Below are positions 1 through 7,570 of a DNA stretch of 7,570 bases, piece by piece. Origin of the DNA: Anaerolineales bacterium. GTDB lineage: Bacteria; Chloroflexota; Anaerolineae; Anaerolineales; UBA6663. Location: positions 1 to 7,570 of the forward strand of contig JAEURL010000094.1 in the NCBI GenBank assembly GCA_016789165.1, written 5' to 3'. The notes beneath the pieces were generated by a model. The model saw nothing but the letters and a program-made list of their open reading frames with translations. It was not told the origin of the DNA and made no database searches. How positions within the stretch are numbered: the stretch's first letter is position 1; every line of letters begins with the position of its first letter. Both the position numbers and the translations under genes were made by a program.

Positions 1-1473
1 GCCTCCGACCCGTTTGGCGAGTGGTCTGAGCCAATCTGGGTCGCTCAGGGCGGCATCGACCCGTCCTTGTGCTTCGAGGGGGACCGGGCCTACCTGACGT
101 CCACCGGGCAGGCCCCGGATCCGAGCGACCCGGCCCGGAGGCTCGGCGTCATCCAGCAGAGTGAAATCGACCTCGCCAGCGGGCGGCTGCTGACCGAGCC
201 GCGCCCGATCTGGTCTGGCACGGGCGGCGCTCATCCGGAAGGGCCGCATCTCTATCAGATCGGCGGCCGCTACTACTTGATGATCGCCGAGGGCGGCACG
301 GAATACGGGCACATGGAAACCATCGTCCGCAGTGACTCACCCTGGGGGCCGTGGGAACCGTGTCCGCACAACCCGATCCTGACCCACCGCAGCAGCAGTG
401 AGCCGATCCAGGCGACCGGCCACGCGGATCTGGTGGAAGCCGCTGACGGGAGCTGGTGGCTGGTCTGTCTGGGCATTCGCCCGGGCGGCCCCGTGCCGGC
501 CCATCACCTCGGCCGCGAGACGTTTCTGGCGCCCGTCAGTTGGGACGCCGACGGCTGGCCGCGGGTCGGGCGGGCCGGCCGGATCGCCCTGGAGATGGAG
601 GCCCCGCGGTTGACCCCGGTGACCTGGGAGCCGACGCCCATCCGCGACGACTTCGACGGGCCGCAGCTGGCGCCCGCCTGGAACTTGATGGGCAACCCGG
701 ACCGGACGCGCTGGTCGCTGGCTGAACGGCCGGGCTGGCTCAGCCTGTGGGGCAATCCGGCGGCGCTGGACGACGGCGCCGGCGTGGCCTTCGTGGGACG
801 GCGGCTGGAGCACTTCAGCTGTGAGGCCGCAACCCTGCTCGACTTCGCCCCGGCCGGCGCCGGCCAGGAGGCCGGGCTGGCCGCCTGGATGAACCCGCGG
901 CATTATGCGACGCTGGTCGTGTCTGCGGCGGAGGGCCAGCGCTGGATCAGCGTGCGCCGGCGCATCGGCACCCTGCAGGCGGTCACGGCGCGTCAGCCGG
1001 CGCCGGCCGGCCCCCTGGTTATGTGGCTGCGCACGGACCGCAAGCTGATCACCCTGGGTTTTACGGCGCCGACGGGTGAGGAGCATGTTTTGGATACGGC
1101 GGAGACACGCTATCTCGCGACCGAGGTCGCCGGCGGTTTTACCGGCGTGTATCTGGCGCTGTGGGCCAGCGGCCAGAGTGCGTCAGCGGCGCCCGCGCAC
1201 TTTGATTGGTTCGACTATTGCCCGGCTGAGACGCCGGCCGCCCTGAGCCTGGACGCACCGGTGCAGGTCATCGCGGCGGACGAAGCGGCCCGCTCCGCCG
1301 TGGAGCGGCACTTTCCGGGCGTGTTGGGGAGCGCGACGGCCGGCTGGGCGGCCGCCATGCCCCTGGTGGACCTGATCGATATCGTAGCGACTCAGTTTCC
1401 GGCGGAGCGGCTGCAGGCCCTGGCCGGCGAACTCCGCCAGCTGTCACGCGAACGCGGGGAGCGCCGGGCTTGA
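1..1473 (+). CDS. Glycoside hydrolase family 43 beta-xylosidase / alpha-L-arabinofuranosidase, 5' partial
   Basis: Hydrolyses terminal xylose or arabinose residues from plant oligosaccharides. The frame is open from base 1, and the first 22 codons continue the family pattern (DPFGEWSEPIW), so the gene starts outside the window; the TTG at 67 is not its start. GGIDPSL places the conserved acidic residue (pKa modulator) at codon 20, and HPEGPHLY places the general-acid Glu at codon 80. The 60-residue spacing matches characterised GH43 xylosidases as I recall them. GHADLVE near codon 140 is another GH43 signature. The catalytic-base Asp should lie in the missing N-terminus (about 100 residues). 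From about codon 214 to 410, beginning RDDFDG and including WSLAERPGWL, there is the GH43 C-terminal concanavalin-like beta-sandwich (GH43_C2 type). A further helical tail of about 75 residues follows. No signal peptide can be judged. Substrate choice between xylose and arabinose is not decidable from sequence alone. Confidence 0.9.
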   Translation, partial: ASDPFGEWSEPIWVAQGGIDPSLCFEGDRAYLTSTGQAPDPSDPARRLGVIQQSEIDLASGRLLTEPRPIWSGTGGAHPEGPHLYQIGGRYYLMIAEGGTEYGHMETIVRSDSPWGPWEPCPHNPILTHRSSSEPIQATGHADLVEAADGSWWLVCLGIRPGGPVPAHHLGRETFLAPVSWDADGWPRVGRAGRIALEMEAPRLTPVTWEPTPIRDDFDGPQLAPAWNLMGNPDRTRWSLAERPGWLSLWGNPAALDDGAGVAFVGRRLEHFSCEAATLLDFAPAGAGQEAGLAAWMNPRHYATLVVSAAEGQRWISVRRRIGTLQAVTARQPAPAGPLVMWLRTDRKLITLGFTAPTGEEHVLDTAETRYLATEVAGGFTGVYLALWASGQSASAAPAHFDWFDYCPAETPAALSLDAPVQVIAADEAARSAVERHFPGVLGSATAGWAAAMPLVDLIDIVATQFPAERLQALAGELRQLSRERGERRA

Positions 1474-1486
1474 GGCCCCTCGGGCC
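1474..1486 (+). other. Short GC hairpin after the GH43 stop codon
   Basis: GGCCC-CTC-GGGCC forms a perfect five-base stem with a three-base loop, starting at the base after the GH43 stop codon. There is no T tract, so it does not look like an intrinsic terminator. It could slow 3' decay or ribosomes between the first and second gene, or be chance in GC-rich DNA. I would not assign a function. Confidence 0.25.
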
Positions 1487-1516
1487 GGGTCACCGTGGCG
1501 CCAGACGCTGATAGGC

Positions 1517-1521
1517 AGGAG
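1517..1521 (+). promoter_or_regulatory. Ribosome binding site for the RhaD-like aldolase
   Basis: AGGAG lies three bases before the ATG at 1525. The spacing is short but the motif is perfect. The alternative GTG start at 1495 in the same frame has no comparable motif upstream. The ATG start also gives an N-terminus whose length matches E. coli RhaD, so this site decides the start. Confidence 0.55.
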
Positions 1522-1524
1522 AAA

Positions 1525-2346
1525 ATGCTGGACGAACCTTATCCTGAACTGACCGACCTGTTGGCGATGATGGGGGAGGCCGGCCGGCGGCTGTCCGAGA
1601 TCGAGGCCAGCGAGGGCGCGGCCGGCAACATCTCGGTCTGCTTCCGTTGGCCGGCCGAGCTGCGCAACCTGTTCCCGGTCGTCGAAACCTACCCGCTGCC
1701 GCAGGCGGTGCCGGAGCTGGCCGGGGCCACCTTCCTGGTCAGCGGCTCGGGGCGGCGGCTGCGCGAGATCATCGACGAGCCGCGCGCCAATATCGCCGCC
1801 ATCGTCATCGATGAAGGCGGCCGCACCGGCCAGCTCCACGTCTCCCACCACCACCGCTTTCAGCGCGTGACGAGCGAGTTCAACTCGCACCTGGCCGTGC
1901 ACGCCGACCAGATCAAGGCCAGCGGCACCAACTTTCACGCCGTCATCCATGCCCAGCCGCCGTACCTGACCTACCTCAGCCACGTCCCGCGTTACCAGGA
2001 CACGGGTTCTCTCAACCGCCATCTGCTGCGCTGGCAGCCCGAGACCATCGTGCAGTTGCCGGAAGGCATCGGCTATACGCCCTTCCAGCTGCCCGGCTCG
2101 GCGGAGCTGATGGCCGCCACCGTCGCGGCCCTGCGCCAGCATCGGATCGTGGTCTGGGCCAAGCACGGCGTGATGGCGCGCTCGGATATCTCGGTCAAAC
2201 GCGCGGCGGACCGGATCGAATACGCCGAGACGGGCGCGAAGTACGAGTATCTCAATCGCCTGGCGGGCGAGGCCGGCGAGGGGCTGTCCCCAGACGAGAT
2301 CCGCGCCATTTGCGCGGCCTTCAACATCCAGCAGAGCATCTTCTAG
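1525..2346 (+). CDS. rhaD: RhaD-like class II aldolase (rhamnulose-1-phosphate aldolase family) with an altered zinc site
   Basis: Predicted cytoplasmic class II aldolase of 273 residues (E. coli RhaD has 274), expected to cleave L-rhamnulose-1-phosphate to DHAP and L-lactaldehyde. Segments align along the length with E. coli RhaD as I recall it: AGNISV near the phosphate-binding loop, FLVSGSGRRLR, TSEFNSH, LPEGIGYTPFQLPG, and VVWAKHGV. Numbered from the ATG at 1525, E118, E173, H142 and H214 correspond to RhaD E117, E171, H141 and H212. The position of RhaD H143, the second zinc ligand, is Q144 here (H-A-Q, bases 1948-1956). This may change metal binding or activity. A GTG at 1495 would add ten residues. 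The gene sits 51 bases after the GH43 stop and 16 bases before rhaA. A second aldolase domain is present in rhaEW, so this protein could be redundant, specialised for another phosphorylated sugar, or partly inactive. The family is clear; the exact activity is not. Confidence 0.8.
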   Translation: MLDEPYPELTDLLAMMGEAGRRLSEIEASEGAAGNISVCFRWPAELRNLFPVVETYPLPQAVPELAGATFLVSGSGRRLREIIDEPRANIAAIVIDEGGRTGQLHVSHHHRFQRVTSEFNSHLAVHADQIKASGTNFHAVIHAQPPYLTYLSHVPRYQDTGSLNRHLLRWQPETIVQLPEGIGYTPFQLPGSAELMAATVAALRQHRIVVWAKHGVMARSDISVKRAADRIEYAETGAKYEYLNRLAGEAGEGLSPDEIRAICAAFNIQQSIF

Positions 2347-2362
2347 CCCGGAGAGACCAGCC

Positions 2363-3640
2363 ATGCCCCAGGCCCCGAGCGACACCCCTCTACACTCTGC
2401 CTATCAACTCGCCCGCGAACGGTACGGGCTTCTGGGCGTGGACACCGACCGCGCCCTGGACAGCCTGGCGGGCGTTGCGCTCAGCCTGCACTGCTGGCAG
2501 GGCGACGACGTCGGCGGCTTCGAGAACACGGGCGCGGCCCTGGGCGGCGGCCTGGCGGCCACCGGCAACTACCCCGGCAAGGCGCGCACGGCTGATGAAC
2601 TGCGCGCCGACCTGGACCAGGCCTACCGCCTGATCCCGGGCCGGCACCGCCTGAACCTGCACGCCCTGTACGCCGAGACGGGCGGCCGGCGCGTGGAGCG
2701 CAACGCTCTGCGGCCCGAGCACTTTGCGGCCTGGCGTGACTGGGCGAAGGCCAACGGCCACGGCGTGGACTTCAACCCGTCCTGCTTCTCGCACCCCCTG
2801 GCCGCCGATGGCTTCACGCTGGCCAGCGCGGACGCCGGCCGGCGGCAGTTCTGGATTGAGCACTGCCTGGCCAGCCGCCGCATCGGGGCGTATTTCGGCC
2901 GGACGCTGGGGACGCCGTGCGTCACCAATCTCTGGATCCCGGACGGCTACAAGGACACGCCCGTGGACCGCGCCGCGCCGCGCCAGCGGCTCAGGGACGC
3001 GCTGGATCAGGTGCTGGCCGAGAAATTCGATCCCGCCCACCACCTCGACGCGGTCGAGCCCAAGCTGTTTGGTCTGGGGTCGGAAGCGTATGTCGTCGGC
3101 TCACACGAGTTTTATCTGGGCTACGCCCAGGCGCGCCAGATCCTGCTCTGCCTGGATGCCGGCCACTTCCACCCGACCGAGACGATTGCGGACAAGATCT
3201 CATCCGTGCTGCTGTATCTGCCGGCAATCCTGCTGCACGTCAGCCGCGGGGTGCGCTGGGACAGCGATCACGTCGTCACCTACACGGACGACTTGCAGGC
3301 GATTACTCAAGAGGTCGTGCGCGGCGGATATCTGCGCCGTGTGCACATCGGCCTGGATTACTTCGACGCCAGCATCAATCGAGTGGCGGCGTGGGTGATC
3401 GGGGCGCGCAACACCCAGCGCGCGCTGTTGGCCGCCCTGCTGGAGCCGGCCGAGCCGCTGCGAGCGCTGGAACAGGCCGGCGACTACACCGGCCGGCTGG
3501 CCCTGCAGGAAGAGCTGAAGAGCCTGCCCTTTGGCGCGGTGTGGGACCTGTTCTGTCTCAAGCAGGGCGTGCCCGTGGGTCCGGCCTGGCTGGGCGAAGT
3601 CCGCGCTTACGAGAAGACTGTGCTGGCGCAACGCGCCTAA
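2363..3640 (+). CDS. rhaA: L-rhamnose isomerase
   Basis: Interconverts L-rhamnose and L-rhamnulose, the first step of the pathway, in the cytoplasm; manganese dependent. The 425-residue product matches E. coli RhaA (419 residues) from end to end, with near-identical blocks such as HCWQGDDV near the N-terminus, ATGNYPGKAR, FNPSCFSHPL, DAGHFHPTE, VRWDSDHVV and GLDYFDASINR. The metal ligands H268, D300 and D302 correspond to E. coli H262, D294 and D296 with a constant offset of six. The ATG is preceded by GGAG at 2350-2353 with a nine-base spacer and lies 16 bases after the RhaD-like stop, which suggests one transcript. All key residues are present and there is no sign of damage. This is the E. 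coli/Bacillus type of isomerase, not the distant Pseudomonas RhaI type. Confidence 0.97.
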   Translation: MPQAPSDTPLHSAYQLARERYGLLGVDTDRALDSLAGVALSLHCWQGDDVGGFENTGAALGGGLAATGNYPGKARTADELRADLDQAYRLIPGRHRLNLHALYAETGGRRVERNALRPEHFAAWRDWAKANGHGVDFNPSCFSHPLAADGFTLASADAGRRQFWIEHCLASRRIGAYFGRTLGTPCVTNLWIPDGYKDTPVDRAAPRQRLRDALDQVLAEKFDPAHHLDAVEPKLFGLGSEAYVVGSHEFYLGYAQARQILLCLDAGHFHPTETIADKISSVLLYLPAILLHVSRGVRWDSDHVVTYTDDLQAITQEVVRGGYLRRVHIGLDYFDASINRVAAWVIGARNTQRALLAALLEPAEPLRALEQAGDYTGRLALQEELKSLPFGAVWDLFCLKQGVPVGPAWLGEVRAYEKTVLAQRA

Positions 3641-3655
3641 GGCAAGAACAAACCC

Positions 3656-5848
3656 ATGGCTTTTGAACAATCTGAGTTCCAGCACGTCAGTTACCTGTGG
3701 GACGTCGCCGTGGCCGCCGGCTTGGACCCGGTGGAGCGGCTGCGCTATCGCAGCAACCTGCTCGGCGCCGACCAGCGCATCACCAACACCGGCGGCGGCA
3801 ACACCTCCGCCAAGATCACGGAGACCGACCCGCTGACCGGCGAGGCCGTCGAAGTGCTGTGGGTGAAAGGCTCCGGCGGCGACCTGCGCACCGCCACCCG
3901 CGCCAATTTCGCGTCGCTGTATCTGGACAAATTCCGGTCCCTGCGCGCGCTCTACGACCAGGCCGAGGTGAAAGGCGCCAAGACTCCGATCGAAGACGCG
4001 CTGGTGGACCTGTACCGGCACACCACCTTCAACCTCAACCCGGCCGCCGGCTCGATTGACACCCCCCTGCACGGCCTGCTGCCGGCCAAGCACGTGGACC
4101 ACATGCACCCGGTCGCGGCCATCGCCATCGCGGCCAGCCAAGATCAGGCGCGGCTGACGCAAGCGGTATTCGGCGGTGAGATCGGGTGGGTGCCCTGGCA
4201 GCGGCCCGGCTTTGACCTGGGGCTGGTGATGGAGGCCGCCGTCAAGCAGAACCCGGCCTTGAAGGGCCTGATCATGGGCCAGCACGGCCTGATCAACTGG
4301 GCCGATGACGATCAGGCGTGTTATGAGCTGACGCTGAGCCTGATCGAAAAAGCCGCCCGCTACATCGAGCGCCACGACAAGGGCGCGCGGACTTTTGGCG
4401 GGCAGAAGTACGCCAACCTGGACGAAGCGGGGCGCCAGGCCCTGCTCGTCAAGCTCCTGCCCAGACTGCGCGGCCTGGTCTCGCAGACCCAGCGCTTCAT
4501 CGGCACCGTGCACGCCACCGACCAGGTGCTGGAGTTCGTCAACAGCGCGGACGCGGCCCGCCTGGCCGAGCTGGGCACCTCCTGCCCCGATCACTTCCTG
4601 CGGACCAAGATCAAGCCCCTGTTCGTGGACTGGGACCCGCAGGCCGACTCATTCGCGAGCCTGCTTGAGAAGCTTGAACAGGGTTTGGCTCAATACCGTG
4701 CCGATTACGCCGCCTACTACGCGGCCTGCCATCGGCCGGATTCGCCGGCCAGGCGCGACCCCAACCCGACCGTGATCCTGATCCCGGGGCTGGGCCTGAT
4801 CGCCTGGGGCAAGACCAAGAGCGAGAGCCGCGTCACCGCCGAGTTCTACTCCCTGGCGATCGAGGTCATGCGCGCCTCGGAGGCCATCAGCCAGTATCAG
4901 GGCCTGCCGCGCCAGGAGGCCTTCGATATCGAGTACTGGCAGCTTGAAGAGGCCAAGCTCAAACGCCTGCCGGCCGAGAAGGAGCTGGCCCGCCACGTGG
5001 TGGTCGTCATCGGCGCCGGCAGCGGCATCGGCAGGGCCGTGGCGCACCGCGTGGCCAAGGAAGGCGCGCACGTGGTCTGCGCCGATCTCTCGGCCGACGC
5101 CGCGCAGTCGACTGCTGAAGAGCTAATCAAGATCTATGGCGTCGGCATCGGCGTGGCCGGCACCGGTATCTCCGGCTGTGGGCCGGCGATCGGGCTGGGC
5201 GTGGACATCACCCGGCGCGAGAGCGTCCGGGCGCTGTTCGAGCAGGTGATCCTGGCGTACGGCGGCCTGGACAACGTCATCATCACCGCCGGCATCTTCG
5301 TGCCGCCGGATGTCACCGGCCACATCCCGGATGACAAGTGGGCGCTGACCTTCGCCATCAACGTCACCGGCAGCTACCTGGTGGCGGACGAGGCCCGGGC
5401 GATCTGGCAGGCGCAGGGGTTGAAGGGCAGCCTGGTGCTGACCACCAGTGTCAATGCCGTGGTGGCCAAGGCCGGCTCGGTAGCCTATGACACCAGCAAG
5501 GCCGCGGCGGACCATTTGGTGCGCGAGTTGGCCATCGAGCTCGCGCCGCTGGTGCGCGTCAACGGGCTGGCGCCGGCCACCGTGGTCGAAGGCAGCGCCA
5601 TGTTTCCGCGTGAGCGCGTGATCAGCTCGCTGGCCAAATACAAGCTCGCGTTCGACGAGTCAGAAAGCACCGAAAGCCTGCGGCACAAATTGGCGCAGTT
5701 CTACGCCCAGCGGACCCTGACCAAGGCCCCGATCACGCTGGCGGACCAGGCCGAAGTGGCGTATCTGCTGAGCACGGACCGGTTCGCCAAGACCACGGGC
5801 CAGATCATCCACGTGGACGGCGGCCTGGCCGACGCCTTCCTGCGCTGA
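3656..5848 (+). CDS. rhaEW: Bifunctional rhamnulose-1-phosphate aldolase / L-lactaldehyde dehydrogenase (RhaEW type)
   Basis: A 730-residue fusion that cleaves L-rhamnulose-1-phosphate to DHAP and L-lactaldehyde and then oxidises the lactaldehyde to L-lactate with an NAD-type cofactor. Residues 1 to about 430 are a class II aldolase domain: NTGGGNTS phosphate loop near residue 43, HVDHMHP with the zinc pair H149 and H151, and the third ligand H210 in GQHGLINW. Residues about 445 to 730 are a short-chain dehydrogenase: GAGSGIG nucleotide loop at 453-459, the NVTGSY segment, and the catalytic triad S598, Y611 and K615 (YDTSK). The Rossmann part has a longer loop (GTGISGCGPAIG) that I recall as typical of this fusion family. 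Length agrees with RhaEW/YuxG-type proteins of about 690 to 700 residues. The start is 15 bases after the rhaA stop; the Shine-Dalgarno is weak (AAGG at 3639-3642 overlaps the rhaA stop), so translational coupling is likely. Both domains keep their catalytic residues. Confidence 0.93.
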   Translation: MAFEQSEFQHVSYLWDVAVAAGLDPVERLRYRSNLLGADQRITNTGGGNTSAKITETDPLTGEAVEVLWVKGSGGDLRTATRANFASLYLDKFRSLRALYDQAEVKGAKTPIEDALVDLYRHTTFNLNPAAGSIDTPLHGLLPAKHVDHMHPVAAIAIAASQDQARLTQAVFGGEIGWVPWQRPGFDLGLVMEAAVKQNPALKGLIMGQHGLINWADDDQACYELTLSLIEKAARYIERHDKGARTFGGQKYANLDEAGRQALLVKLLPRLRGLVSQTQRFIGTVHATDQVLEFVNSADAARLAELGTSCPDHFLRTKIKPLFVDWDPQADSFASLLEKLEQGLAQYRADYAAYYAACHRPDSPARRDPNPTVILIPGLGLIAWGKTKSESRVTAEFYSLAIEVMRASEAISQYQGLPRQEAFDIEYWQLEEAKLKRLPAEKELARHVVVVIGAGSGIGRAVAHRVAKEGAHVVCADLSADAAQSTAEELIKIYGVGIGVAGTGISGCGPAIGLGVDITRRESVRALFEQVILAYGGLDNVIITAGIFVPPDVTGHIPDDKWALTFAINVTGSYLVADEARAIWQAQGLKGSLVLTTSVNAVVAKAGSVAYDTSKAAADHLVRELAIELAPLVRVNGLAPATVVEGSAMFPRERVISSLAKYKLAFDESESTESLRHKLAQFYAQRTLTKAPITLADQAEVAYLLSTDRFAKTTGQIIHVDGGLADAFLR

Positions 5849-5860
5849 CGGAGACTGCTG

Positions 5861-7354
<1,494 letters not shown>

Positions 7355-7355
7355 A

Positions 7356-7570
7356 GAGGTTTGGGGCCACAGCTGGCCAGAAGTGGTTTCACAACCGGTT
7401 AAGGTTAATCCGCAGACCGGCGCATTGGCAGAACGCCAGCCCATCTTCAAATGACGTTCCCAGCCCATCAACCGGCGCCGAAATGTGCCAACCCAGGCAA
7501 CGGTGCGCTCGGCTTTCCAGCGCCCGCGATAACGCCGCAACTGGCGCCATCCGGGGGCGGGGCTTCTTGC
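7356..7570 (-). mobile_element. 3' end of an IS5-family insertion sequence, running off the window
   Basis: The stretch after rhaB contains the C-terminal part of an IS5-type transposase on the minus strand, followed by about 33 noncoding bases (7356-7388) that should hold the terminal inverted repeat. The left boundary is a guess: GAGGTTTGGGG just after the rhaB stop could be the IS tip. The other end lies outside the window, so neither the inverted repeat nor a target duplication can be confirmed. A small inverted repeat GGCCA-CAGC-TGGCC (7365-7378) lies in this tip region; it has no T tract. Confidence 0.5.
7389..7570 (-). pseudogene. IS5-family transposase C-terminus, frameshifted and partial
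   Basis: Reading leftward from base 7570, the translation ends in LRRYRGRWKAERTVAWVG, then TFRRRLMGWERHL. This is the well-known DDE signature around the last catalytic Glu of IS5-family transposases (R-Y-R-R-R-W-x-x-E-R-T-x-x-W-L-x-N-F-R-R). After the His-Leu near 7448 the frame loses family resemblance. Shifting the frame by one base at about 7446-7447 restores a plausible family ending, DGLAFCQCAGLRINLNRL, which stops at TGA on 7391-7389. The family ending is normally of the kind F-x-x-L-A-C-x-x-I-x-L-x-R-x. I therefore infer a one-base indel (most simply a deletion) near the C-terminus. The N-terminal part is outside the window. The indel could also be a sequencing or assembly error. In the unshifted frame the reading continues antisense into rhaB, which is not a real gene. 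Confidence 0.72.

Noticed and set aside
67..69. TTG at 67 as the start of the GH43 gene
   Set aside because: The open frame runs back to base 1, and the residues before it (ASDPFGEWSEPIW and GGIDPS) are conserved GH43 sequence. The TTG encodes an internal Leu.
1495..1497. GTG at 1495 as the start of the RhaD-like gene
   Set aside because: No Shine-Dalgarno precedes it, and the ten added residues have no counterpart in E. coli RhaD. The ATG at 1525 with AGGAG upstream is preferred, though not proven.
1444..2385. Minus-strand open frame (313 codons) covering the RhaD-like gene
   Set aside because: It mirrors the RhaD-like gene almost exactly in extent. The plus strand has the recognisable aldolase motifs and a ribosome binding site, and the antisense product has no family pattern.
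3200..4594. Long minus-strand open frame (464 codons) opposite rhaA and rhaEW
   Set aside because: It is antisense to two genes with clear end-to-end family matches, crosses their boundary, and has a low-complexity composition expected of a shadow frame in GC-rich DNA.
7365..7378. Inverted repeat GGCCA-CAGC-TGGCC as the operon terminator
   Set aside because: The stem is only five pairs and is not followed by a T tract. It more likely belongs to the insertion-sequence end.

Overview
The window is G+C-rich (roughly two thirds by eye). It carries a compact, plus-strand run of five genes for L-rhamnose breakdown together with a pentosidase. The order is GH43 beta-xylosidase/arabinofuranosidase (5' end cut off by the window), a RhaD-like class II aldolase, L-rhamnose isomerase (rhaA), a bifunctional rhamnulose-1-phosphate aldolase/lactaldehyde dehydrogenase (rhaEW) and rhamnulokinase (rhaB). 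Gaps between genes are about 10 to 50 bases, with no terminator-like structure between them, so they probably form one transcript. At the right edge, on the minus strand, lies the 3' end of a decayed IS5-family transposase gene that begins almost directly after the rhaB stop codon.

The pathway reads clearly. RhaA converts L-rhamnose to L-rhamnulose, RhaB phosphorylates it, an aldolase cleaves rhamnulose-1-phosphate to DHAP and L-lactaldehyde, and the dehydrogenase half of RhaEW oxidises lactaldehyde to L-lactate. The GH43 enzyme would release xylose or arabinose from plant glycans, so the locus looks like part of a plant-polysaccharide (for example pectin or hemicellulose) utilisation region. 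The transporter, mutarotase (rhaM) and regulator are not in the window; the first gene is cut, so the cluster continues to the left.

The most unusual points are two different class II aldolases in one rhamnose operon, and the RhaD-like one carrying Gln in place of the second His of the zinc-binding His-x-His pair. The GH43 protein also has an extra C-terminal helical segment beyond its beta-sandwich domain.

The host cannot be fixed from this sequence. An E. coli-type RhaA next to a RhaEW fusion and a GH43, at high G+C, would fit a Chloroflexota (Anaerolineae or Chloroflexia) bacterium; Actinomycetota and some Pseudomonadota are alternatives. I see no phage, CRISPR, tRNA, rRNA or defence system here. 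Apart from the points listed under findings, this is a recognisable catabolic operon rather than a new system.
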